Part shown: positions 18,473 through 26,767 of the stretch, one piece after another
Layout: each line of letters opens with the position of its first letter
How positions within the stretch are numbered: position 1 is the first letter of the stretch
NCBI RefSeq assembly: GCF_025356155.1
Contig: NZ_JANXUQ010000007.1
Span: 1 to 61,607, forward strand
Direction: 5' to 3'
DNA length: 61,607 nucleotides
DNA from: Rhodoferax sp.
GTDB taxonomy: Bacteria > Pseudomonadota > Gammaproteobacteria > Burkholderiales > Burkholderiaceae_C
The notes under the pieces: model-generated
The model's database searches: none
What the model saw: the letters and a program-made list of their open reading frames with translations, nothing else
What the model was told of the DNA's origin: nothing
Made by a program: the position numbers and the translations under genes

Positions 18473-19119
18473 ACGCACTCGACCTGCTGCGCCAGGGTGA
18501 TGCAGTAACCAACGGCGTGGCGCTGGTGTTGTTGGTCATGTCGGTGGGGAGTTGGATCGTGATTTTATGGAAGGCCTGGCTCCTGCTGCGCGCCCACCGT
18601 GATGTAGCCCGCAGCACGGCCGCCTTCTGGCAAGCGCCTACCTTGGCAGATGGATTGCGTTCCCTGCAAGTCTTTGACCGCGAAGTCCTGGTCGCTCCGT
18701 TGGTTGAGGCCAGCCAGGTGCAAACCAGCGGCACGCTGGCCGGTGCGGGCGACAAATCCCAACAATTGACACGCTTGCTGCGCGATGCCCTGCACTCCGT
18801 GCTGCTCAAGCTGCAGGCCGGCCAGGTGTTGCTTGCCACCGTCGGCTCCACCGCGCCCTTTGTGGGCCTGCTGGGCACGGTCTGGGGCATCTACCACGCG
18901 CTGATCGGCATCTCGGGGGCAGGGCAGGTCAGCATAGACAAGATCGCCGGCCCCGTGGGCGAGGCCCTGATCATGACCGCTGCGGGCCTGACTGTCGCGA
19001 TACCCGCCGTGCTGGGCTACAACGTGCTGGGCCGATACATCGGGCGCATAGAGGCCGATCTGGAAGGTTTTGCCCGTGACCTGCGCGAGCTGTTGATCAC
19101 GCAAAACACCTCATCATGA
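18469..19119 (+). CDS. exbB: MotA/TolQ/ExbB proton channel family protein
   Basis: A 216-aa inner-membrane subunit of an energy-transducing complex (ExbBD or TolQR). It has three membrane helices: one near residues 10-35 and two in the C-terminal half ([23 protein letters not shown] and [25 protein letters not shown]), the latter containing the proton-path helix typical of the family. The GTG start overlaps the dapB stop. An ExbD/TolR gene follows after a 154-nt gap occupied by a copy of repeat B. Symbol assigned by family; TolQ cannot be excluded, though no tolA or tolB is nearby. Confidence 0.88.
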   Translation: MNALDLLRQGDAVTNGVALVLLVMSVGSWIVILWKAWLLLRAHRDVARSTAAFWQAPTLADGLRSLQVFDREVLVAPLVEASQVQTSGTLAGAGDKSQQLTRLLRDALHSVLLKLQAGQVLLATVGSTAPFVGLLGTVWGIYHALIGISGAGQVSIDKIAGPVGEALIMTAAGLTVAIPAVLGYNVLGRYIGRIEADLEGFARDLRELLITQNTSS

Positions 19120-19121
19120 GC

Positions 19122-19200
19122 ATGACAATTCGCCGCCGGGCCGCCCCAAGGCGAATTCGCACCTTCGGGGGGCAGCGACCCGCTCACGCGTCGGCGGCCG
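19122..19200 (-). repeat. Repeat B, copy 1 (inverted, between exbB and exbD)
   Basis: A GC-rich element whose minus-strand core reads GGTCGCTGCCCCCCGAAGG then CTTGGGGCGGCCCGGCGGCGAATT. Similarity to copy 2 resumes beyond it on the 5' side (minus strand) after an unrelated interruption (about 19200-19240). It lies in opposite orientation to copy 2, so the two bracket exbD. Confidence 0.75.
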
Positions 19201-19273
19201 CAGATGCATTCACGTTGTGGCAATATGCTCTGCACGGCCTCAAGCCCGTGCGGGGGCGGAGCGCGGGGGCGCA

Positions 19274-19735
19274 ATGACTTTCGGCCGTCTGGAGCGCACC
19301 GCCGCTTCCCAGCCCATGAGCGACATCAACATGACGCCGCTGGTGGACGTGATGCTGGTACTGGTCGTCATCTTCATCATCACCGCGCCGCTGATGGTCA
19401 GCGCAGTCAAGGTGGACCTTCCCAAGACCACGGGCGGGGCGGCGCTGGAAGCACCCAAGTTCGTATCGCTGGCGGTGGACAAGGCCGGTCGGGTCTTTGT
19501 GGATGACAAGCCCTTGGCACCTGATGCCATAGCCGCTGCGCTGCGCCAAGCGGGCGAACGCAACCCCGATACCGAGGTGCGCTTGCGCGCCGACACCGCC
19601 GTACCCTACGGCCGCGTGGTCGAGCTGATGGGCATGGCCCATGTGGCCGGTCTGCACCGAATCGGTTTCGTGACCGAAGAGAGCGCGCCCCCACGCTCCA
19701 CCGCAGTGCGGGTCGCTGCCCCCCATGGGGGCTAA
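19274..19735 (+). CDS. exbD: Biopolymer transport protein ExbD/TolR family
   Basis: A 153-aa protein: one N-terminal membrane helix ([18 protein letters not shown]) carrying the family's proton-path Asp, preceded by the signature [13 protein letters not shown], and a periplasmic domain ([28 protein letters not shown]). The last ~16 residues ([16 protein letters not shown]) and the stop codon lie inside repeat B copy 2, so the C-terminus has been rewritten by the element. The upstream gap holds an inverted copy of the same repeat. It pairs with exbB. Confidence 0.9.
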   Translation: MTFGRLERTAASQPMSDINMTPLVDVMLVLVVIFIITAPLMVSAVKVDLPKTTGGAALEAPKFVSLAVDKAGRVFVDDKPLAPDAIAAALRQAGERNPDTEVRLRADTAVPYGRVVELMGMAHVAGLHRIGFVTEESAPPRSTAVRVAAPHGG

Positions 19736-19775
19736 TTTGCCTTGGGGCGGCCCGGCGGCAAATTGCCGTCGCTCC
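19683..19775 (+). repeat. Repeat B, copy 2 (forms the exbD C-terminus and stop)
   Basis: It contains GCGCCCCCACGCTCC, GGGTCGCTGCCCCCCATGG, CTTGGGGCGGCCCGGCGGCAAATT. The exbD stop (TAA at 19733-19735) is inside the element. Confidence 0.8.
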
Positions 19776-19857
19776 AAGTTCTAGTGGCACTATGGCGGCT
19801 GCACCTAAAATCCCTCTAGGCACTCCATTCGGCGGCCCTTTAGCGGCCCTCAGACCC

Positions 19858-22662
19858 ATGCAAGACAAATACCAACACCTGGACATCGAAAAAGCGGCGC
19901 ACGCACACTGGGCTCAGCCCTTGTGGAACGGGCAGAACGCCTACCGCGTAACCGAAGACGCACGCGATGCCGAGGGCAACCTCAAGAAAAAGTTCTACGC
20001 CTGCTCGATGCTGCCCTACCCCAGCGGCAAGCTCCACATGGGCCACGTGCGCAACTACACCATCAACGACATGCTGGCGCGCTACCTGCGCATGAACGGC
20101 CACAACGTGCTGATGCCCATGGGCTGGGACGCCTTTGGCCTGCCCGCCGAAAACGCCGCGTTGAAGAACAAGGTGCCCCCAGCCAAATGGACCTACGACA
20201 ACATCGCCTACATGAAGGGCCAGATGCAGGCCATGGGCCTGGCCATTGACTGGAGCCGCGAGGTCGCCACCTGCGATCCGTCGTATTACAAATGGAACCA
20301 GTGGCTGTTCCTGAAGATGCTGGAAAAAGGCATTGCCTACCGCAAGACCCAGGTCGTCAACTGGGACCCGGTGGACCAGACCGTCCTGGCCAACGAACAG
20401 GTCATAGACGGTAAGGGCTGGCGCACCGGCGCTACTGTTGAGAAGCGTGAGATCCCCGGCTACTACCTGAAGATCACCGACTACGCGCAAGAGTTGCTGG
20501 ACCATGTGCAGACCGGCCTGCCAGGCTGGCCCGAGCGCGTCAAGCTGATGCAGGAAAACTGGATCGGTAAATCCAGCGGCGTGCGTTTCGCGTTTACGCA
20601 CGACATCAAACGTGCCGACGGCACGCTGATCGGCGACGGCCGCATGTATGTGTTCACCACCCGTGCCGACACCATCATGGGCGTCACGTTTTGCGCGGTG
20701 GCGCCTGAGCACCCGCTGGCCGCGCATGCAGCCGCCACCAATCCAGCCTTGGCCACTTTCATCGAAGAGTGCAAAGCCGGTGGCACCACCGAGGCCGAGC
20801 TGGCCGTCAAGGAAAAGCTGGGCATGCCCACGGGCTTGCAAGTCATCCATCCGCTGACCGGCGACCCGGTGGACGTATGGATCGGCAACTATGTTCTGAT
20901 GGGTTATGGCGACGGCGCCGTGATGGGTGTGCCCGCGCACGATGAGCGCGACTTCGCCTTCGCCAAAAAATACAAACTGCGCATCGACGATGTCGTGCAC
21001 ATCGACGGCCTCAGCTACGACCACGACCACTGGCAAGAGTGGTACGGTGACAAGCAACGCGGCGTCACCGTCAACTCTGACGTCTTCAGTGGCCTGAACC
21101 ACGTTGATGCGGTCAACGCCGTGGCCAGCGCGCTGCAACACAAAGGCCTGGGCGAGAAGAAAACGACCTGGCGCCTGCGCGATTGGGGCGTTAGCCGCCA
21201 GCGCTACTGGGGCACACCCATCCCCATCATCCACTGCACCGAACACGGCGCCGTGCCGGTGCCCGAGAAGGATCTGCCGGTCGTGCTGCCGCAAGACTGC
21301 GTGCCCGATGGCTCCGGCAACCCCCTGCACAAACACGAAGGCTTCCACGCCGGCGTAGTCTGTCCGGTGTGTGGCAAGGCCGCGCGCCGCGAGACCGACA
21401 CGATGGACACGTTTGTCGACAGCTCGTGGTACTACATGCGCTATTGCGATCCGCAGAACATCGACGCGATGGTGAACGGCGGCGCCGCCTATTGGATGCG
21501 CGACCAGCAACAGGCCAAGGGCGGCAGCGGCATGGACCAGTACATCGGCGGCATCGAACACGCCATCCTGCATTTGCTGTATGCACGCTTCTGGACCAAG
21601 GTCATGCGCGACCTGGGTCTGGTGACAATAGACGAGCCGTTCACCAAACTGCTGTGCCAGGGCATGGTGCTGAATGAAGGTTTCTACCGGGTGGGCGAGA
21701 AGGCTGGAAAGCAGTACTTCTGGGCACATGAGCTGGATATCGTCCGCGATGAGCACAACAAAGTCATATCTGCCACCACCAAATCGGATGGTGTGCCGGT
21801 GACCTATGAAGGCTGGACAACCATGTCCAAGTCCAAGAACAACGGTGTAGATCCGCAAGATCTGATCGCTAAATACGGCGCCGACACTGCCCGTATCTAC
21901 ACCATGTTCACCGCACCACCCGAGGCCACGCTGGAGTGGAATGACGCCGCAGTGGAAGGCAGCTACCGCTTCCTGCGCCGTGTGTGGAACTTTGCCGTCA
22001 AACTGTCTGCTATGGATTTGGTAGCTGCTCACGCACATTTGGCGAGGGCTAGCGGCCTAAAATCCTTAAGCTTTGGCAAGGAAGCCAAGGTTTTGCGCCG
22101 CGAGATGCACACCGTGCTGAAGCAGGTGGACTACGACTACCAGCGCATGCAGTACAACACCGTGGTGTCGGGCGCCATGAAGATGATCAATGCATTGGAG
22201 AGTTTTACCCCCACGCTCGGCACTAGCGTGTCCTCGCTGCCCCCCGAGGGGGCCCTCCCGGCTAGGGGCGGCCCGTCGCCGCTCGTCAACGCTACGGAAT
22301 CTGAGGGTGATTTGGTGGCTGTGCTGGAAGGCTTCTCGCTGTTGCTGCGCGTGCTGTACCCGGCCACACCCCACATAGCCCACGCATTGTGGAGCGAGCT
22401 GGGTTATGCCAAGGGCAGCGGTGACTTGCTCGACGCGCCTTGGCCGCAGGTGGACCCTGCCGCCTTGGAGCAGGACGAGATCGAACTGATGCTACAGGTC
22501 AATGGCAAGCTGCGCGGCTCGGTGCTCGTGCCGTCGGGCGCTTCCAAGGAAACCATCGAGGCGCTGACCTTGGCTAACGAGACCTTTGTGAATTTCGCCG
22601 CCGGTGCGCCGATCAAACGCGTCATCATTGTGCCGGGGCGCCTGGTCAATGTGGTTCTCTAA
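19858..22662 (+). CDS. leuS: Leucyl-tRNA synthetase with in-frame repeat insertions
   Basis: A 934-aa class I synthetase. The HIGH motif is HMGH within [15 protein letters not shown], and the KMSKS motif is TMSKSKNN near residue 655. The editing domain and zinc-like knot ([12 protein letters not shown]) are visible. The ATG at 19858 (MQDKYQHLD) is the natural start. In the anticodon-binding part two stretches come from repeats: residues about 717-731 from repeat A and 785-809 from repeat B ([20 protein letters not shown]). Both keep the frame and no stop is introduced, so the protein is presumably functional with extra surface loops. Confidence 0.96.
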   Translation: MQDKYQHLDIEKAAHAHWAQPLWNGQNAYRVTEDARDAEGNLKKKFYACSMLPYPSGKLHMGHVRNYTINDMLARYLRMNGHNVLMPMGWDAFGLPAENAALKNKVPPAKWTYDNIAYMKGQMQAMGLAIDWSREVATCDPSYYKWNQWLFLKMLEKGIAYRKTQVVNWDPVDQTVLANEQVIDGKGWRTGATVEKREIPGYYLKITDYAQELLDHVQTGLPGWPERVKLMQENWIGKSSGVRFAFTHDIKRADGTLIGDGRMYVFTTRADTIMGVTFCAVAPEHPLAAHAAATNPALATFIEECKAGGTTEAELAVKEKLGMPTGLQVIHPLTGDPVDVWIGNYVLMGYGDGAVMGVPAHDERDFAFAKKYKLRIDDVVHIDGLSYDHDHWQEWYGDKQRGVTVNSDVFSGLNHVDAVNAVASALQHKGLGEKKTTWRLRDWGVSRQRYWGTPIPIIHCTEHGAVPVPEKDLPVVLPQDCVPDGSGNPLHKHEGFHAGVVCPVCGKAARRETDTMDTFVDSSWYYMRYCDPQNIDAMVNGGAAYWMRDQQQAKGGSGMDQYIGGIEHAILHLLYARFWTKVMRDLGLVTIDEPFTKLLCQGMVLNEGFYRVGEKAGKQYFWAHELDIVRDEHNKVISATTKSDGVPVTYEGWTTMSKSKNNGVDPQDLIAKYGADTARIYTMFTAPPEATLEWNDAAVEGSYRFLRRVWNFAVKLSAMDLVAAHAHLARASGLKSLSFGKEAKVLRREMHTVLKQVDYDYQRMQYNTVVSGAMKMINALESFTPTLGTSVSSLPPEGALPARGGPSPLVNATESEGDLVAVLEGFSLLLRVLYPATPHIAHALWSELGYAKGSGDLLDAPWPQVDPAALEQDEIELMLQVNGKLRGSVLVPSGASKETIEALTLANETFVNFAAGAPIKRVIIVPGRLVNVVL
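22008..22050 (-). repeat. Repeat A, copy 3 (inside leuS, in frame)
   Basis: On the minus strand: AGCCCTC, 17 nt, AGCTA, 9 nt, TAGCA. On the coding strand it encodes roughly [14 protein letters not shown], in a variable linker before the conserved [16 protein letters not shown] segment. Confidence 0.85.
22210..22282 (+). repeat. Repeat B, copy 3 (inside leuS, in frame)
   Basis: CCCCCACGCTCGG, then CGCTGCCCCCCGAGGGGGC and GGGGCGGCCCG, in the order seen in the other copies. It encodes a Pro/Gly/Ser-rich loop between KMINALESF and [21 protein letters not shown]. Confidence 0.8.
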
Positions 22663-22672
22663 CGTGCAGCCC

Positions 22673-23182
22673 ATGCTGCTACGTCGCCGCACCGCCATCA
22701 CCGCTGCCCTGGCCGCAGTTGCCCTGGCCGGTTGCGGCTTCCAATTGCGCAGCAGCCAGACCTTCGCCTTCCAGACGCTGGCGGTCACGCCTGAGCGCAA
22801 CGGCCTGGTGGCGGCGGATTTGATCCGTTACTTCGGCAAGTCCATCGTGCCCCTCGTGCCGGTGCGCGGGTCCGAGCCGCCGCAGGTCATCGTGGATGTG
22901 CTGCAAGAGGTGCGCGAGAAAAATGTGGTCGGTGTCAACGCCTCGGGCCAGGTGCGCGAGTTCCAGCTCCGGCTGCGCCTGCAGTTCCGCATGCGCCTGC
23001 CCGACGGCCGTGAGCTGATTGCGCCGACCGAGATTTCGCAACAGCGCGACATCAGTTTCAACGAATCCGCCGTACTGGCCAAAGAGGCCGAAGAAGTGCT
23101 GCTGTTCCGCGACATGCAGAACGACATCCTCCAGCAGCTGCTGCGGCGCCTGGCGGCGATCAAATCGCTGGAAGCACCCTGA
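22673..23182 (+). CDS. lptE: LPS assembly lipoprotein LptE
   Basis: A 169-aa lipoprotein that plugs the LptD barrel and delivers LPS to the outer leaflet. The signal peptide MLLRRRTAITAALAAVALAGC ends in lipobox LAGC and is followed by GFQLR, the hallmark start of mature LptE. The ATG at 22673 is chosen because it gives the signal peptide directly; an in-frame ATG at 22649 overlaps leuS and would add 8 residues. The leuS-lptE-holA order is typical in this group, but here about 5.7 kb of other genes separates lptE from holA. Confidence 0.93.
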   Translation: MLLRRRTAITAALAAVALAGCGFQLRSSQTFAFQTLAVTPERNGLVAADLIRYFGKSIVPLVPVRGSEPPQVIVDVLQEVREKNVVGVNASGQVREFQLRLRLQFRMRLPDGRELIAPTEISQQRDISFNESAVLAKEAEEVLLFRDMQNDILQQLLRRLAAIKSLEAP

Positions 23183-23254
23183 GCGCACAGGCGCAGAACA
23201 ACGCCCGCTAACCGGGTTGACTGGCGACCCGAGCTACCACAGAAAGACAACCGC

Positions 23255-24238
23255 ATGGATCTTCGCCTGGCACTCTATGAACTCGCAGCCCAGCACAAGC
23301 TGGATGCTGCTGGCTCCGACAAGCTAGCCCAGATAGCCGGGCTGCACCGCGAGCCGCCTCGGCTGGCCTACTGGCTGCCACGCGGCGTGGCCGTGCTGGC
23401 GGCGGCGCTGGGTGGCTTCGGCATCATGCTGTGGATAGCGGCCAACTGGGAGACGCTGGGGCGCTTCGGGCGGTTTGGGCTGCTGCAAGCCTTGTTTCTG
23501 GTGATGTGTGTGGGCGCCCTGGTCAAACCTGCTGCGCGTGCACCTTTGGGCTTGCTGGCGCTGCTCACCATTGGCGGTCTGTTTGCCTATTTTGGCCAGA
23601 CCTACCAAACCGGCGCTGATCCCTGGCAGTTGTTTGCCGTGTGGGCGATGCTGGGCTTGCCGCTTGCTTTAAGCGTGCGCAGTGACGTGTTGTGGACACC
23701 GTGGGCGCTGATCGTCTGCACCGGTATCTCGCTGTGGGTGTATGCGCATACCAGCCACCACTGGCGTGTGCAGCCGCAAGACCTGCACATCTATGCCATC
23801 GCCTGGAGCGCCGCTTTGGCGCTGACGCTGGCCCTGAGCTCGGTTTTCACGCGCTGGAGTGGCAGCGGCGCCTGGGCCATGCGCACGGCGGTCACGCTGA
23901 CCACCCTCATGATCACCACGAGCGCTTTGGGAGCCCTGTTCGACCAGGAGATGTCTTTGCTGTACGGCCTGGGTTTGCTGCTCATGGCAGGCGCTGCTCT
24001 GGCACTGGCAAGCGCGCAATTGTTCGAGATTTTTGCGTTGAGCGCGGTTGGGTTGGGGCTCAATGTGTTGCTGATTTTCGGCTTGGGCAAATTGTTATTC
24101 CGGGATGCGCGGGGCGACAACTGGGTGGGAGCCATGCTGTTGCTCGGTGTGGCGGCTGCGGGCCTGCTGGCTGCTACGGTGAGTGTGCTGCTGCGTTTGT
24201 CGCGCCGCCACGCCTTGCAGGAAGGGGGCCGCGTATGA
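23255..24238 (+). CDS. DUF2157 domain membrane protein
   Basis: A 327-aa multi-pass protein. A short soluble N-terminus (LYELAAQHKLDAAGSDKLAQIAG) precedes about eight to nine hydrophobic helices; the segment LFAYFGQTYQTGADPWQLFAVWAMLGLP is characteristic of DUF2157 proteins. Function unknown. It overlaps the next gene by 4 nt (ATGA), which encodes a GDYXXLXY protein, the usual partner of DUF2157 in other bacteria. First gene of the block inserted between lptE and holA. Confidence 0.85.
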   Translation: MDLRLALYELAAQHKLDAAGSDKLAQIAGLHREPPRLAYWLPRGVAVLAAALGGFGIMLWIAANWETLGRFGRFGLLQALFLVMCVGALVKPAARAPLGLLALLTIGGLFAYFGQTYQTGADPWQLFAVWAMLGLPLALSVRSDVLWTPWALIVCTGISLWVYAHTSHHWRVQPQDLHIYAIAWSAALALTLALSSVFTRWSGSGAWAMRTAVTLTTLMITTSALGALFDQEMSLLYGLGLLLMAGAALALASAQLFEIFALSAVGLGLNVLLIFGLGKLLFRDARGDNWVGAMLLLGVAAAGLLAATVSVLLRLSRRHALQEGGRV

Positions 24239-25881
24239 GCCCCGACCGTTTGGATATCGCCATTCAAGACGCGATTACCGCCGGTGTGTTGCCACCCGAG
24301 GCCCGCCGCCCGGAGCAGGACCACCGGCCATGGCCGGTGGTCCTGCTGACTGCGCTGGGCGCCTGGCTAGCCGCCGTGCCCTTGCTGATTGTGGTCGGCT
24401 TGATGGTGGGCGATGCAGCGTTGCGCGGCGTCGGCACCTACGCCATTGGCGCCTTTGTGCTGGCCGGGGCCGTGGCGATGCTGCGTTCGCGCACGCTGCC
24501 TCTCTTCGTGGAGCAGTTGGCCGTACCGATGCTGATGGTCGGTGGCAGCCTGCTGGGTTATGCGCTGTTCCGTGACATGCCGGATCGCATCGCAGCAGTT
24601 GCTTCGGCAGCCCTGGTGGCTGCGGTTGTCTGGGCGGTGCCCAAGCCCTGGCTGCGGGTCTTGTTGGGCGCGGGCGCTGCGGCCCTGGTCGGGCTGGCGG
24701 TGGCGCCCATCCACTTGAATATTTTTGGCGGCTCCGAATGGCCCAGTGTCTGGCTGGCGCTGCATGTGCTGGTGGCGATTGCACTGGCCGGCGCATGGAT
24801 GCAGCGCACGTTGTTCAGCGAGGGTGCAGAAGCGCGGTTTGCCGCTGCATGGGAATCGTTGTCGGTTGGCTGGCTGCTGGTGGCCTTGGCCGGGCTGGCC
24901 TTCTGGGCCGGCATGACCTTTTTGGTGGGTGCCAGCCTGGGTGGCGGAGGCCAGATGGCCGGTGAGATTGCGCGCGAGCTAGGCCCGAAACAAGCTTCAG
25001 CGCTGGACGGCATGCAGACGCTGCGCTTCGGGTCCTTAGCGCTGGCGCTAGCCGCCGCAGCCTGGCTGGCCACCTGTTGGCCACGCGTGCGCAACACTTG
25101 GTGCGCCGCTGTGGCCCTGGTGCTGGTCGTGCTGGCTGCCTTCATGCCGTCGCTGGGGGCTGTGCTGCTGGTGATGGCCTATTGCGTGGCCGCCGGGCGC
25201 TGGCGCGTGGCTTGCGCAGCGGGTGTGGCAGCGGCCTGGATCATCGGCGCGTTTTATTACCAACTGAGCTGGCCGCTGGCGGACAAGGCGCTGTTACTGG
25301 CCGGTGCTGGTGCCGTGCTGGCGGCCCTGGCCTGGTGGGCGGCGCGCAGCACGCGGGCGACAACACAAGCTGCCGCCGTGGATTCGGGAAGCTTTGGCAA
25401 GCCGCAGCTCGGCTTGGCATTGGCAGCGGTATTGGTGCTACTGGTAGCCAACGGCGCCATCTGGCAAAAAGAAAACCTGATTGCCCACGGCCAGCCGCTA
25501 TTTGTGCCCCTGGCGCCCGTCGATCCGCGCTCGCTGATGCAGGGCGACTACATGGCGCTGCGCTTCGCCCTGCCCACCGATGTGTCTACGGCGGATGTCG
25601 AGGTGGCAACAGGGCAGCGTCCGCATGTGGTCGCCAAGCGTGATAGAGGCGGCATCGCGACCGCACTACGCCCCGACTTGGGAACGCCGTTGGCCGACGA
25701 CGAACTGCGCATCGAACTCTCACCCAAGAACGGTGGCTGGGTGCTGGTCACAGACGCCTGGTTCTTCAAGGAAGGCGAGGCCGAGCGCTGGGCGCAAGCG
25801 AAGTACGGCGAGTTCCGCGTCAACGCCGATGGACGCGCGCTGCTGGTCGGTTTGCGCGGGGCTGATCTGGGCGTGTTGTAA
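24235..25881 (+). CDS. DUF4401/GDYXXLXY domain membrane protein
   Basis: A 548-aa protein. The N-terminal ~390 residues are a DUF4401-like multi-pass membrane region. The C-terminal soluble, presumably periplasmic, part (after one helix LALAAVLVLLVANGAIW) carries the eponymous motif as MQGDYMALRF. The ATG at 24235 overlaps the DUF2157 stop; the longer open frame upstream is a shadow of that gene. The two probably form one membrane complex of unknown function. Translational coupling supports joint action. Confidence 0.85.
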   Translation: MSPDRLDIAIQDAITAGVLPPEARRPEQDHRPWPVVLLTALGAWLAAVPLLIVVGLMVGDAALRGVGTYAIGAFVLAGAVAMLRSRTLPLFVEQLAVPMLMVGGSLLGYALFRDMPDRIAAVASAALVAAVVWAVPKPWLRVLLGAGAAALVGLAVAPIHLNIFGGSEWPSVWLALHVLVAIALAGAWMQRTLFSEGAEARFAAAWESLSVGWLLVALAGLAFWAGMTFLVGASLGGGGQMAGEIARELGPKQASALDGMQTLRFGSLALALAAAAWLATCWPRVRNTWCAAVALVLVVLAAFMPSLGAVLLVMAYCVAAGRWRVACAAGVAAAWIIGAFYYQLSWPLADKALLLAGAGAVLAALAWWAARSTRATTQAAAVDSGSFGKPQLGLALAAVLVLLVANGAIWQKENLIAHGQPLFVPLAPVDPRSLMQGDYMALRFALPTDVSTADVEVATGQRPHVVAKRDRGGIATALRPDLGTPLADDELRIELSPKNGGWVLVTDAWFFKEGEAERWAQAKYGEFRVNADGRALLVGLRGADLGVL

Positions 25882-26006
25882 GTGCGGTTACAGCAATTGT
25901 TTTTGCCTTGGGTGTTACCCCGATCATCCCAACTGCCTCAACACACGCTGCAATTTTCGGTCTACGACATTTGGGCAGTCAAAGACTTTTATAAGGAGGT
26001 TTACGC

Positions 26007-26741
26007 ATGCAAATCAATAACTTCACTGTGCTGGAATCGATTTACGGCCGTTTCATAGTTAATCGCCACTGTGCGTATCAGGCGGATTGCTTGGTCAAAA
26101 CCGGCGCTCCGCATATAGAAGCAGAGCTGCGGAAAATCCTGGCCATTGTGCAGACGCTATCCGCAGATTGTGTGGTCGTTGATGCTGGCGCCAATATCGG
26201 GCTGGTCAGTGTTCCTGTCGCACACGCCATCAAAGGCCGTAATGGCTCAGTCTATGCGTTTGAAGTTCAGCGCCTGCTCTATTACGCCTTGTGCGGCACA
26301 GCGGCCTTGAACGATTTGGACAACCTCATGGTATTCAATCGGGGGGTGGGCGCGCGGGAAGACGTGCTCAAAGTTCCGCAACTGGATTACAGTCAACCGC
26401 AGGATTTTGGCTTGTTGAGTCTTGTTGATCAGCGTGCGGTCCGTCAACACGAAATGGTCAATATTGTGACCATCGACGGAATGCAACTTCCCCGGTTGGA
26501 TTTCTTGAAAATAGATGTGGAGGGTATGGAAATCGATGTGCTGCAAGGCGCACGTGAGACGCTGGCGGCGTTCCGCCCATGGTGCTGGATTGAGTACTGG
26601 AAAGTCGACAAAGAGCTGTTGCGCGAGCAATTTCACGGGTTGGGCTATCGGCTGTTCGTGATGGATGACTTAAACATGCTGTGCGCTCCCGAGAGCAGGC
26701 TGCATGCCTCAGGAATGAATATTGACGCCCCCGCATTCTGA
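26007..26741 (+). CDS. FkbM family methyltransferase
   Basis: A 244-aa SAM-dependent methyltransferase. The SAM site VVVDAGANIGLVS is at about 56-68, followed by GSVYAFEVQRLLYYALCGTAA; the FkbM C-terminal motif LDFLKIDVEGMEIDVLQGA lies around 163-181. FkbM enzymes usually O-methylate sugars in glycans or secondary metabolites; no glycan gene is adjacent, so the substrate is unknown. A strong AAGGAGG precedes the ATG. The gene is visibly more AT-rich than its neighbours, which suggests recent transfer. It converges on the cyanophycinase gene. Confidence 0.87.
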   Translation: MQINNFTVLESIYGRFIVNRHCAYQADCLVKTGAPHIEAELRKILAIVQTLSADCVVVDAGANIGLVSVPVAHAIKGRNGSVYAFEVQRLLYYALCGTAALNDLDNLMVFNRGVGAREDVLKVPQLDYSQPQDFGLLSLVDQRAVRQHEMVNIVTIDGMQLPRLDFLKIDVEGMEIDVLQGARETLAAFRPWCWIEYWKVDKELLREQFHGLGYRLFVMDDLNMLCAPESRLHASGMNIDAPAF

Positions 26742-26767
26742 GCCATTTGCCTGTGCCGCGACAGCGC

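Noticed and set aside
19840-22038. Long open frame (732 codons) on the minus strand over leuS
   Set aside because: Shadow of leuS in a high-GC genome; no recognisable domain, no ribosome site.
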